Source: Rhododendron vialii
Taxonomy: Eukaryota; Streptophyta; Magnoliopsida; Ericales; Ericaceae
Direction of reading: 5' to 3'
Assembly (NCBI RefSeq): GCF_030253575.1
Contig: NC_080567.1
Coordinates: 33,261,501 to 33,325,500 of the forward strand
Length of the DNA stretch: 64,000 bases
The notes under the pieces are model-generated. The model was not told where the DNA came from, made no database searches, and was given only the letters and a program-made list of their open reading frames with translations. A program made the position numbers and the translations under genes. Of the stretch, positions 1-10,740 are shown piece by piece. The first letter of the stretch is position 1. Each line of letters starts with the position of its first letter.

Positions 1-590
1 CTTTGTACTTTCATCAATTATGTCTTCTCTCTACGATTTTACTGGATTTGTCCAAGCTTTTTACAATACATTTAACCAATCAAAACACTCAATTGTTGAA
101 CCTTGGTAAATAATTGTCTAACTATCTAAGTAAATATTTGTGACTGCATGCGAAATGAAGATATACTTCGATTCACTTGAAGAAATACGACCTATCTGCA
201 TCTAAGTTTCATGCTGTTTAATCTTAGAGATGAAGTGACCCAATTAACAAATGGTAGTTTGTGTTTGTTGGTCAATTAATACATTTGCAGGACATGTTAA
301 GAAACTCACTGCCAAAGTATGGCCGTCCTCAACAGATAGACAAGTATACAGTTCTTCTCTTACTGCAAAACAAGAAGTCTACACTATACGGTTGACTTTG
401 GTAGCCTGTAAACAACAAACAAGATAAGCAATCAATTGTCCAAGTTTGGCTTGGAAACTTCCTCCCTTCAAACAGCATTCAAGCATGGCTTTTATTTTTT
501 GAGCTAATTTCAGACCTTCTATCAAGTAAAGCTCGAGTACTTGGGTATTTTAACACAGCACAGCTTATCAAACTCAGACCGAGCTGAGCT
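1..590. other. Intergenic, nothing recognised
   Basis: AT-rich sequence with no long reading frame, no splice-bounded exon and no repeat that I could recognise. Confidence 0.5.
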
Positions 591-600
591 TAGAAATTAA

Positions 601-812
601 TGTTGTGTTTGGATGAATTTTTGAGAAAATTTATAGGGTTATGAGTGGAGAGAGAAATGAGAGTAATGATTGGAAGTAGAGGTAATAATTGGAGAGAGAT
701 AGAGAGAGAAATGAGAATAATGATTGGAGATAGGGGTGAGTAATGATTGAAAGTAGGGGTAATGAGTGTTTTTTGAGTTGAGAATTTTTTTTCAAAAAGC
801 AATCCAAACAAA
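601..812. mobile_element. MITE-like element, family A, copy 1
   Basis: The ends are related inverted sequences: the left has GTGTTTGGAT and the right ends in ATCCAAACAAAGC. The interior is built from short GA-rich units around the motif GTAATGATTGGAAGTAG. Two further copies of this interior occur near 24.84 and 33.26 kb. It is non-coding. A TIR-type non-autonomous transposon is the likeliest explanation; the superfamily is not clear because no target duplication was identified. Confidence 0.5.
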
Positions 813-819
813 GCATAAC

Positions 820-1380
820 TTGCTTCAGAGTGTGTACAAGTTTGACTTGTTTGCAGAACAAGAAAACTTTAACTAGCTTTCAACGAGTCGCACCACGACT
901 GAAGATCAAGTAGCTAGCTCCCTATTTAGAGCCCGACAAAAAAAGGTGTAGGTATAATACAAATAAAACGCCCCATGTAGACCATTGGCCTAGTAACTTG
1001 TTAAGGCAATAAGGCCTAACCACGTGGCCCAAAATGCTCAAGCCCAAGTTACTAATAGTAATTTACATGGTTCCACATATACCCAGGATCACCCATGTAG
1101 ACTTCGATGTGGGGCGGGGTATCACAAAAATTCCATCTTAACCACCAATCAAAAGAACCAACAAATAACTCAAATGCGCTGGGCGAAAGATTATGCTTGG
1201 ATTGCATGGTTATCACTAGTATCATGTGTGACAGTGATTTTGTTTTGAAATAGTTTACTTATGTAATAACCGAACATTTATGCTAGAATAGATAGTAAGA
1301 ACTAGGAGAAGGATATCTATAAGCTTACCAAATGGAAAGAGAAGAAAACAATAAATTTTTGTCAGGTGCATAAAAGATGC
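820..1380. other. Intergenic, nothing coding
   Basis: Contains sequence of the type CACATCGAAGTCTACATGGG (read on the minus strand), which resembles dispersed plant repeat DNA, but no terminus or gene could be defined. Confidence 0.4.
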
Positions 1381-1440
1381 CGATTGTAGGGAGTGAAGGA
1401 TGATGAGAACCGATTGTAGGGAGTGAAGGATGATGAGAAC
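1381..1440. repeat. Perfect 30-bp tandem duplication
   Basis: Two identical adjacent 30-bp units (1381-1410 and 1411-1440), each starting CGATTGTAGG and ending GATGATGAGAAC. Confidence 0.95.
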
Positions 1441-1975
1441 AAAGGAAGATGGAAGAACTACTTTGAGAAACTATTGATTGAGAAGCATGAGGAGAACCTA
1501 AATGAAGAGGGTTGTATGCTTCTGTAGACACCCTAATTTGGCTTCGCAAATTTTTAAGCCCCGCCATGAGCGAATCCTGATGATGAAATGATTTCCCCTA
1601 AGATTTGATTCGGATATCGAGCTTTGGAAGGTTTGAGGCATCCCTGTAAACACCCCAATCTGGACTTCCAGATTAGTTTACTTTTGGTTTTTGATTCCCT
1701 AATGATGAAACGGATCAAGAACACCCGGGAAATGATAGCATGTTTGAGCTTTGAGTGTTTGCAAAACCCTTGAACCTAAGCCATTTCAAAAAGCCAGAAA
1801 ACCCGCTGGCACGCGTTGGTTGAGAACCAGCGCACGTGGGTCAAAGTGCCAGGTGTTTGTCAAATTGTCCTAATTGACCGTTGACCAGCGCATGATCATT
1901 TGGATCCGCGCGCACGCATCCACGACCCGCGCGCGCTGCGGTTAAATTTGCAGCCGACCCTAGTGCTTTCCACTT

Positions 1976-2153
1976 CTGGAAGGTTTCTGGAAGCTTTCCA
2001 TTGATGGAAGGTTTCTAGAAGGCTTCCATTAATGGAATAGTTTCCATTAATGGCATGTTTTCCATTAATGGAAGGTTTCCATTAATGGAATAGTTTCTAT
2101 TAATGGAATAGTTTCTATTAATGGAATAGTTTCCATTAATGGAGGGTTTCCAT
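1976..2153. repeat. 18-bp palindromic tandem array
   Basis: About ten head-to-tail units of roughly 18 bp, consensus TTCCATTAATGGAATAGT, each with the perfect palindrome CCATTAATGG or a one-base variant. The array stops about 20 bp before the TATA box at 2173. Confidence 0.9.
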
Positions 2154-2172
2154 TAAAAGAAGGGTCTTGCCC

Positions 2173-2180
2173 TATAAATA
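2173..2180 (+). promoter_or_regulatory. TATA box
   Basis: TATAAATA in the context CCCTATAAATACCCCCC. It lies directly downstream of the palindromic array and is probably the promoter of the LTR remnant. Confidence 0.6.
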
Positions 2181-2959
2181 CCCCCCTTTGTTCATCTTTT
2201 AAAGGGTTCAAAAAAAATCCATACATGTTGGGTTCGAAAGGTTAAGGAAAAAAGGTTACAAAATCTTACACCCCATTTCACACCTCATTCAACCTCAAAC
2301 ATCAAAGCTCAAACGCGTTTCAAACTCAATCTAGGTATAGCATACCTACTGTTTCTATTCTGATCCCTGAGGGGGGCTACAGGGCCAAGGCTGGTAATCA
2401 ATACCAGTCCTGGTCCTAAAGCTGGCAAGGTTTCAAAAACCGTTGTGGTAGGAACCAGCGCGCAACGGTCCCAGTCTCACGCGCGACACTCCGTGGCCGC
2501 GCGTGCAGGACCGCGTGGGGATTGGTTTTCTACTATTTTATGTCTTTTTGTTTATATAGATCACTCTACAAGCATGATAAAAACCAGTTTACTACTTTCC
2601 TTTGCTAGAAATGCTAGCTGTATTTCAATTTGCATTTCTGCTGTTATGGAGTACCCTTGGGATCATTCTGGACCAGTCCCAGAACCCAGAAACGTGTAAA
2701 CCAAGCACTGGTGTGGTTCAGACCCTCGCGCGCCATTGCGCAACCCTCGCGCGCCAGAGCGTCTCTGACCAGTGGCTGGCCTTGCACGGGTAGATCGACT
2801 TTAGGCCATTATTTTGTCTCCACGCTGTTTATGGGGTGTTTTGTTAATTTGTAGGGCTTTTTCAGCCTTTAAATTGTATATTAGCTGCTTATCAACTGCT
2901 TATAACTGCTTGATTTGTCCAGGGTGTGCACTGGTCCTTCCAGAGCGACTCAATTGTTG

Positions 2960-4358
2960 TAAGGATGGATAGAAAGGGGATGATGTAACACATAGAGTAC
3001 AAGTTGGATGAATCAAGAGGCGAAGTGCGGGAGTGTTGTGGGACTACAATGTACCTACAAAGTGGAATGGAAAATTTTTATTATATCGCTATAAGGCCTG
3101 CTGTGTTATTCAGCAAAGAGTATTGGACTACTAAGAAACAACATGCAAGTAAGGTACGGCCTTCTAGCAAGTTTGAAAGTTGGTAATAATCATTCAACTG
3201 GCAGCAGCGGCAAGAAGCGGAGGAGTACCGGCAGTGATGATGCAGAGAAGTAGCAGGGGTGTTGAAGCAGAGGAGTAGCAGCGGAGTTTTCATGCGATGA
3301 TGCAGAGGCGAAAGAGCTAGGGTTAGGGTTTCTGTTTATCGGGCCGGCCGGCCGGCCGGCCCACTGCACTTGGGCCTGGCCCATTTTGGTTGCAATTGGG
3401 TTGCTTTTCAGGTTTGGGGTGTTTTGGAGTTGGGTCCAAACATAAGGTGTAGATTGGGCTTGTCCCTTGGGAGTCTTGTTGACATCTTACTAACAGGTGT
3501 ACTTTAAAACTAGAGGTGAAGAATTAGGTTTAGATCTCGCGGGAAGAAGTTGCTCAATGCATTTCTACTCCTACTGTATTGTACTAATTTCATTTTATAT
3601 CCTCGTGATGAATGAAATTATTTTTGCCGATCAAAAAAAAATATGAGTGCAACTGAAATAATAATGTTGCAATGAATGTGAGGTAAGACTTTGCAAGATA
3701 AATAGAAACAAGAACTCGCAAAATGCAGGGGTAGCACTAATAAAAGATGAGATGAGAAGAAGAAAAAAGATTATGGTGGTTTGGACATATTTAACTCAGA
3801 TTGACCACTGCAGTAGTTTTAAAGAGTGATATGGTTAAGGGTAAAACTAGGGGGGGCGGGGCAGGGAAGGTAGTTTGAAAGTTGGTAACAATCATTCAAC
3901 ATAGGTCTATAAAATTAAATTCACTCAATATAGGGGGAAAAAATGTACGGCCATAATTAGTACTTTTATCACTAAAAATGTAAGAAGAGAAGACTAATGA
4001 TTATTGAAAAATGTAAGAAGACCGATGATTGTTTCGATAAGGATGTAAGATTTTGAAATTTTATCTTGTTGATTACTAATAAGTTTGTTTTTGGAAGGTG
4101 GCTTATCTTTTCAATTTTGCTTGTAAATTGCATAAATGGCCCCATCTTTTCAAATTTGCCTTGGGCCCGGCCCACCCCAAAATGTCAGGGCCGGCCCTGA
4201 TTCCCTACCACTATAAGCATCGTGTAACAACCTCAACCTAGGGTTTCTACCATTGTTTTCTCCCCAGTCCAATTCAAAAACACCATGCAGAAGCCTCAAT
4301 CAGTCCAATCTTGTTACCATCATTAATAACCCCTTCAAATGCTAATTTGATAGGATAG
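2960..4358. other. Intergenic with repeat debris
   Basis: No coding exon is supported. A run of GGCC repeats lies at about 3340-3362. A LINE-like 3' tail (ATGAATGAAATTATTTTTGC followed by GATC and an A run) lies at about 3590-3640. A perfect palindrome TCAGGGCCGGCCCTGA at 4185-4200 resembles the terminus of a hAT-type DNA transposon. Confidence 0.4.
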
Positions 4359-4467
4359 TGATTTTGGCACTCCAAAATTGATGGAAGTGCTCCAAAACTG
4401 AATTGTGTTAATATACAAAACGACGTCGTTTTGGAGCCCTCCATTAATTTTTGGAGTGCTAAAATCA
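4359..4467. mobile_element. Small TIR MITE, family B, copy 1
   Basis: A 109-bp element with terminal inverted repeats TGATTTTGGCACTCCAAAA / TGATTTTAGCACTCCAAAA (right end read on the minus strand). The related copy is at 13142-13260. Confidence 0.65.
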
Positions 4468-4702
4468 ATTTCCAATCTGATAACACCATACTCAAATAAG
4501 AGCAAAAAAGAATTCAATAACTACATAAACGCTGCATCTACAATCAAGCCTACTGCTACACGAAATCGATAACAAGTAGTCCCAAATGTGCATTACTATA
4601 AATAAATCAATCAGCTATCAGGCTCAAAAACAATAAAGATCGAAAGAAACCGAAGGACAAAGTACTATAGAGAGGGGGGGGAAGTATATGTGACCAACTT
4701 AC

Positions 4703-4931
4703 CAGTTAAATATCAAATACTGTACTTCACTAGAGGAGAAAGAATCGATTTTTTCCTGCAAAATATATCATCGCATCAGAATGTACAACTTTAAACACAT
4801 GGCATGTATACAGACAAACATAGCGTGAGCGTCACGAAGTGAAGGATGCGGTTGCGTAACTGTAAGTGATCGTATAAGACGGTGACAATCGCCGTGAAAG
4901 GAGTCAAGGACAGACTACAAAGCTCCAGGAA

Positions 4932-4976
<45 letters not shown>

Positions 4977-5110
4977 GAGAAGTGAGCATGTACGTACGGA
5001 AGAGAACACAACTGTGGATCTATGGTGTCTGCACATGCGTATCGATTGAAGCTCTAGAGAGAGAGAGAGAGGAAGGCGGGGAGGAGAGAGGAAAATATCA
5101 GAACTCTGGA
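4703..5110 (-). ncRNA. Possible minus-strand promoter and spliced leader
   Basis: Read on the minus strand, a TATA-like ACTTATATAGT at about 5130-5140 is followed by a CT-rich leader-like stretch including a (CT)n run. There is then an intron-like acceptor (TTTTGCAG) at 4756 and a 53-bp exon-like block (4703-4755) ending at a consensus donor CTG/GTAAGTTGG. No coding exon follows before the MITE at 4.36-4.47 kb. It may be the leader of a non-coding RNA or of a lost gene. The support is signal quality only. Confidence 0.25.
4935..4972. repeat. (GA)n microsatellite
   Basis: Uninterrupted GA dinucleotides, about 19 units. Read on the minus strand this is the CT-rich part of the leader candidate. 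Confidence 0.95.
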
Positions 5111-5139
5111 GAACGTTCGAGTGTCCAATACTATATAAG

Positions 5140-5587
5140 TACTCCTAAAAAAGGCAACGAAACGGAGATCAGATGCGGTTGGAACTTCTTTTGTTCTTGT
5201 AACTGGACACCTGGCGTTAAATGCGTCTCCTAGTTGCAATGCAGAGAGTTTCTTTCTTTTATTTATAACCGGATATCCAAGCCAGCTTTTGCGCACCTTG
5301 ACTAATTTTGGGGTCCTGAAGATAACAAACAGGTATAAACTCCGGTGACCCAAGGTTTGAAATATTTGACCTTCGTGAGAATGAAACCTGTGACATCATG
5401 GAGGAGCACTTATTGTTTTTTTACAACAACTTGACCAAATCCCTTGGGGTTAGTTTGTTTTTTTGGTAAGAGGAAATGCGGTTGTGCACAATCTGACCCG
5501 TTCGTTGGTTCAGATTTCATCTCACCACCAAGTCGTTCATTGGTGAGATGAAATATGGACTCGACCTTTATGAGACTGAGGTCATTC
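5140..5587. other. Intergenic, nothing recognised
   Basis: Only short, composition-driven open frames and no splice-supported exon. Confidence 0.4.
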
Positions 5588-5933
5588 GCCACAATAAGCT
5601 AAATGGCTTATCTTTTCATCTTTATTCAAAAAAAAATCGCATTGGTTAATTTTGTCGATAATTTTTTGCTTCGTTATTACAAGAGAAATCTAAAAAGTAA
5701 AAAAATTTGATCGAAACTTAAATTTTTTTAATTTTAATAAAGACAAAAATAAACCAATAAGTTATTTTTTTATTTTTATTCAAAAAAAATCGATTTCGAT
5801 TATAATTTTTTACTTTTTAGATTCCTCTCGTAATGACGAAGCAATAATTAACAGAAAATTGACAAAAAAACAAACAAATGCAAAAAAAATTGAATAAGAA
5901 CAAAAAAAAAATAAATCATTTGGCTTATTAGGC
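5588..5933. mobile_element. Long-TIR foldback element, family C, copy 1
   Basis: The two halves are inverted copies over nearly their whole length. The ends are GCCACAATAAGCTAAATGGC and, on the other strand, GGCCTAATAAGCCAAATG. Both halves contain the shared block with ACTTTTTAGAT and CGTAATGACGAAG-type words. The same architecture and sequence recur at 29429-29759. Confidence 0.65.
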
Positions 5934-7335
5934 CGGATGGCCCCTAACTCAAGTTGCTTCCAAGAAGTTGCTAGGTGGGAACAATTTTCCATTTAGTCAC
6001 GTAATACGCACTAAGTCACAAATGCAGGTGCGTCAGCTCCAGGCAAAGTGAGCAATTGGGAGTAATAAGGGATCTTATCGAAAGATTACGTGACCTAATG
6101 ACATGAAGTGTGAGGAATATTCGACGAGTAAAATAGTTCCTTGCCCCCGTGATATCAAGGATTGGAACCAAGGACAATCTCAATCTCAAGTTCTCAACCT
6201 CATTGGAAGCTCCGGGCTCGCGAAATCTTAGCGTGAGGTCTTACGATTACGAGTACCAATGTGAAAATAAAATGTTATTTTAGCCGATCAAAAATAAGGA
6301 TATTAAATTTGAAAATCATATTTTATTGCTTTTTGTGATGATAATTACCGTTAAGAGGTTTTATTTTCACCAATGAACATAGTTTTGAAAGTCAAATTTG
6401 CAAAGTATACACAAACGTGCACGACATCGAGGCGTCTTAAGATTGGAGGCCCTAGACACGGAACTTGATCGCTTAGTGCTTGGGGGCTGCTCTTGGATTT
6501 AACGGAAAGAAAATGAGAAAATGATTAGAGATGCATTAATAAATTTCAAATCATATGTTGAATCACTAAAAGTCATCTATTGAACCACCCAAAAAAATTC
6601 ATGTCGGGCTACAAAAATTCGTAAAATGAGTATCAGACTTCCTAAATAATGAGTGTGTATTGAAGCATTTTCCCAGCACGTAAATGTGTATGTCATTTTA
6701 TTGCTACTAATGAATATTATAGTATGTAAGATCATAAAAGCATGCACATGTGAGCATTAACATGGTAATTTTTCTTCTCTCTTTTTTCCTTTAACCAAGA
6801 AAATGAGTGAAACTGCCATTTTTCTTCTCCTTCCCAAGTTTCAAATCCACCACACAAAAAATACGAGAAATATTGTACTTTATGAGCTAATCCTAACCAA
6901 TGAAATAAACCCAAAACTATTTCAAATGTGAATCTATATAATATGGAATAGCGATTTTTAAATTCTCTATATTTTGGACCAACGGATTTGTACATATTTT
7001 TTCTATAGCTGAGAGTTACGGATAGTAAGACTAGAAATATACATGGAAAGAAAGAATATTTGGAAGACGAATGAAAGAAAAACTATATTAATGTTTCCTA
7101 ATCTTATTTTGATCCCTTATTTTCAAATTTTCTTTACTTTCCTAATAGTTATCAGTCAAAAACGATTACCGTGATCTAAGGCTGTCTCTCTCTCCCTCAC
7201 ATGTTAATTCCAAAACGGATTCCAATTTTGAATCCTAAACTGCTAACAACTGTACATTAATGTCTCTATGATTTTTCAAAAAAATAGATAGAAGAATACC
7301 AAAACTTTTCAAATTCTGTGCTAATTTGAAGAATA
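5934..7335. other. Intergenic with LINE-like tail
   Basis: No gene is supported. A LINE-like 3' tail (AAAATGTTATTTTAGCCGAT followed by CAAAAA) lies at about 6266-6293. The rest is AT-rich and unassigned. Confidence 0.4.
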
Positions 7336-7690
7336 TCTATATTATAAAACAGGACGGGTATCTTACAGAATATTCTTTCTCAACGGTTCAAATTTATCCC
7401 TGTCCAATATTTATCTACCCATACAAACAAATCCGACGGTCCAGATTTATTTTCATCCTTCCTTCTACAACATGGCAGTTTGGTAAATATCGGAAACTTC
7501 AAGACCAAAAAAGGAGCTCATTTGAATTGAAATATCCTAATCAATCATGGTAATCTAATATTACAAAAATTGAAGTTTGAAATATTGGAAAGGAACACAA
7601 TCAAACCTTCAATTGATTCCAAACGGCAATCAAAGCTTATTTTATTCCCAAAATAGTTACAAAATAGTTAACAATTCAAATTTCGGGTTT

Positions 7691-7789
7691 TAGCTTGAGT
7701 AAAGATCTCTTACTCCATGTTTCTATAGATGGTATAGAAAAACGGCAACCAAAGCTTATTATTTGATTCCTAATTACTAGCAATTCAAA
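7691..7789. repeat. 99-bp direct repeat, copy 1
   Basis: Matches 8737-8835 at 97 of 99 positions by eye. It starts TAGCTTGAGTAAAGATCTCT. Both copies lie inside the Helitron candidate. Confidence 0.9.
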
Positions 7790-8130
7790 GCTTAATTGAT
7801 TCCTAAAATAAATCTAAATTGCTGAATTCCGGTTAGGTACGTAGGCTGTATCAATTAGGTAGGTTCCATAAAAGCTAATTCCTATGATTTTATACCTCTA
7901 TACATAGAAACTAGGAGTAATTTTTTGGGTAAAACTATAGAACCAACAAAGTATTTTAAGTTTTCAACCCCCGACCTTTCTACCGCCGACGCCGACGCCG
8001 ACGCCGCTACTTCAAACCACTTCAGGTTAGTGGGCTTCCGAATCTATTCTTTTTCGTTTGTTTTTTTTGAATATCTTCGTTTTCTCTCCGAAATTTTTAG
8101 TATCTTTGTTTTTTTCGTCCCGCTTACAGA

Positions 8131-8503
8131 ATGAATAATAAGAATGTTAATCCTAATGTTGTCCGACGCAACCGAAAGCAGCCATTATCTGTATGCCACA
8201 CCGATATTGAGATGTCCAAACAAGCACGCCATGTTAGGTCAAGGGTCCCACTCAACGAAAAGGTTATTCATGAAGATACTAATATCCATCACCCAATACT
8301 TCTTTTTAATCAAGTCTTGCTTACCAGTTACCATGAAGTATTTTTTAATAATGAGAATGATAAACGATAGGGGTGCATACTCAAGTTCAACCGATGAGGT
8401 GTACGGTGGAGCATTGAGGGAGATAAATTTGAATGGCACAGCATCGCATGGTAAGATTTCTAACCGCACGGTTGGGTCAACTGATCATAAATCAAAGTCG
8501 TGA
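8131..8503 (+). other. Unrecognised open frames in the Helitron interior
   Basis: A T-rich tract ending in CTTACAG is followed by an ATG and a 79-residue open frame (8131-8370). Its basic start (MNNKNVNPNVVRRNRKQPLS) is not low complexity. An overlapping frame runs to 8503. I do not recognise either. They could be the decayed N-terminus of a transposon protein or a captured gene fragment, or could occur by chance. Confidence 0.2.
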
Positions 8504-8736
8504 TAATTTTAAAAAACGCACGTGCATAGAAGAGATTCTTTTCTTCATCAAACAATATTACTTCTACTTTGATAAAGACCACCTCTACTGCTAATTAACA
8601 AGGATTGCAGCCAAAAATATTGTTTTGAGTTTTTTTAAATTGATTCAAGATCCGTTTGGAATAAGCAAAATCGCTTGGCTTACAATTTCCTTAACAATTT
8701 GGAATAAGCAAAATTGATTGGCAATTCAAATTCCTT

Positions 8737-8835
8737 TAGCTTGAGTAAAGATCTCTTGCTCCATGTTTCTATAGATGGTATAGAAAAACGGCAACCAAAG
8801 CTTATTATTTGATTCCTAATTTCTAGCAATTCAAA
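8737..8835. repeat. 99-bp direct repeat, copy 2
   Basis: Partner of 7691-7789, differing at about two positions. Confidence 0.9.
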
Positions 8836-9835
8836 CTTTCTTTAAATCACTTAGACTTACAATTTCCTTATCGATTTGAGTTTTTTTAAATTGATTCAAG
8901 GACCTGTTGCAATTACTGATTTCCTGAAGCATCTTTATGATGGTATCGAGTAAAAGTCCTCATCAGACATATAGCTAGAGAGATGCTTTTAGTTATCCAA
9001 ATTATGGTTTTGTTAGTTTACTTTGACTTTTATAGTTTATTTTCAATTTCAGCTATAGTTCCTAATTATTTTTGATAAACTCTTTTGTACTTTATATGGT
9101 AGCAGAAAGGAGGTGATGATTGTGTTTTTTGAGGGAGCCCTCAAAATTAGTGTTTTATTGTGTTTCTGAACAATTTTTTTCTAAACAAAAGTCAAATGAC
9201 TCACTACGCACCCTGGTTGAAATTAGTGTTTTTACTTTAACGTTAGTGTTTTTGCACCAACGTTTAGATTTAATATGCACGTATCTAGAGATAGAAGGTG
9301 GTGGAGGAGGTCATACTGTTGGCTATTCTTTTCCGAATGACTCACATTCTATCTTCTTCTTCTTCTTCTTTTTATATTGTTGGCTACCATTCTATTTTTT
9401 TATTGTTAGTAGCTGTTAAGTGCTACATCAATTATGGTGGCTTCGAATTTTAGGGGGATGGCCCCCTCTGTGTACTGAATTCATTAGTCTTAACTGACAT
9501 TGAATACGTTTTGATCGACTTAGTTAATGTTTGTGATTGGAATAGCAGCTTCGAAACGGTTTTGATTCCTAAGTAATATTTTTTATTAAAAGTAGGTAAA
9601 TTTATTGTTGATAGTGCTAGAAACTTTTATATTAGGTTAATGCCTTTTAATTAATAAGCGCTTTCAAGCATAGACTCATTTGTTGAGAACGTGTTGCATC
9701 ATGCCTTCAGGCAGAGGGCACAATCTCTAGGGATTGGAAAATTGTTTGTTCTTTATTTGCTCATTCAAGTTAAATATGTCAATGAATATGCTTGGGTTAT
9801 TATTTTCCGCATAGTTGGATTTGTTGGGCAGTGAT

Positions 9836-10562
9836 CATAGTTCTGAATACCGTTTCGGACAGGGTACCGGTTTTTCTACTGGTACGGTACGTACCGGTAC
9901 CGGTCAGGTACCGGGTACCGTTTCGGATTTACCGCAACTATAATATATATAATAATTATATATAATTATAATTCAAAAAAATCCCCCATATCATACAATT
10001 CATCATAAAATATCTCTACTAGAGATTCTCTAGTCCCACATTGCTTAGTTACAAAACTCTTTTCCACTTTAAATGACTTTGCACACTAGTGAACTTGTGA
10101 ATGAGAACCCCATAAGAGGTCTCGCGCGCTCGGGAAAATGTGCCGTGGCCGAAGGCAATTTGAAAAAATTGATTCGGAAACCAATTAACCAGGTGCGCAT
10201 CACGGGTTATTCGTGCGCAGGGGGGGTGCAAATTCGGGATCTAAGTCTCGCGCACGTACTATGGTTAAGCCCGTGTTTTGCTAAAATTTTTAACAACGTT
10301 TTTTTAGTTTTTTTGGGCTTGAAAAGTTTTTTTTTTTTTTTTTTTTTTGGGACCAGAATTTTTTTTGGGACCAGAAAAAGTAAAAAAAAAAAACTCTGCA
10401 AAATTTCGGCCGGAATTTCCGGTATCCCGATACCGGCCGGTATTTCCCGAAACGGCCGGTACCGACCGGTATTAGGACCGGAACGAAATTGGGGGGTTAG
10501 GGTACCGGTTCTTCGTCAAAACGGTACGTACCGGCCAGTACGGAACGGTATCAATAACTATG
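9836..10562. mobile_element. 727-bp TIR element with 8-bp target duplication
   Basis: Flanked by the direct repeat GCAGTGAT (9828-9835 and 10563-10570). The ends are inverted: CATAGTTCTGAATACCGTTT on the left and CATAGTTATTGATACCGTT on the right (minus strand). Subterminal regions are packed with GGTACCGG and CGGTACGTACCGG palindromes. The 8-bp duplication fits the hAT superfamily. It has no transposase frame and is non-autonomous. Confidence 0.75.
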
Positions 10563-10622
10563 GCAGTGATTGATATATTGCACATGGGTTCAAAATTTAT
10601 TTGCGTGTACTGATCGTTCGTG

Positions 10623-10651
10623 CCGTGCCTTCAGGCACGGGCATACACTAG
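10623..10651 (+). other. Helitron 3' terminus hairpin and CTAG
   Basis: Stem CCGTGCC/GGCACGG with loop TTCA, spacer GCATACA, then CTAG and T. The spacing and sequence fit known Helitron termini. Confidence 0.65.
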
Positions 10652-10740
10652 TGTATATATATAGGGGAGCGTTCCGGAGACGCAAAAAAAAGACACTTCA
10701 TCTCAACCATTGAAACCAATGACTAAGATTAGAAGTTTAC

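Larger units (their letters stand above)
1523..2960 (+). mobile_element. Probable LTR retrotransposon LTR remnant
   Basis: The segment opens with TGTAGACACCC, a start known from LTRs of Tat/Ogre-type Ty3-gypsy elements. A second, similar start (TGTAAACACCCC) lies at 1645. It contains a strong TATA box at 2173 preceded by a palindromic repeat array, as expected for the U3 region of an LTR, and is rich in GCGCGC words unlike its flanks. No primer binding site, internal gag/pol region or second LTR was seen, so a solo or truncated LTR is inferred. Both boundaries, the right one especially, are uncertain. Confidence 0.4.
7336..10651 (+). mobile_element. Helitron candidate with a nested TIR element
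   Basis: The left end reads A/TCTATATTATAAAACAGG, the start expected of plant Helitrons after a host A. The right end has a 7-bp stem hairpin CCGTGCC-TTCA-GGCACGG (10623-10640), followed 7 nt later by CTAG (10648-10651) and a host T, the classic Helitron 3' terminus. A second, weaker hairpin-CTAG end lies at 9702-9730, without the following T. The interior carries 97/99-identical direct repeats and an unrecognised reading frame near 8.1-8.5 kb. No Rep/helicase motif is visible, so it would be non-autonomous. Pairing of these two ends is an inference. Confidence 0.45.

Noticed and set aside
10013..10651. Helitron starting at TCTCTACT near 10013
   Set aside because: It would overlap only the right half of the TIR element 9836-10562, whose ends and 8-bp duplication are clear. 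A start outside that element (7336) is consistent, this one is not.
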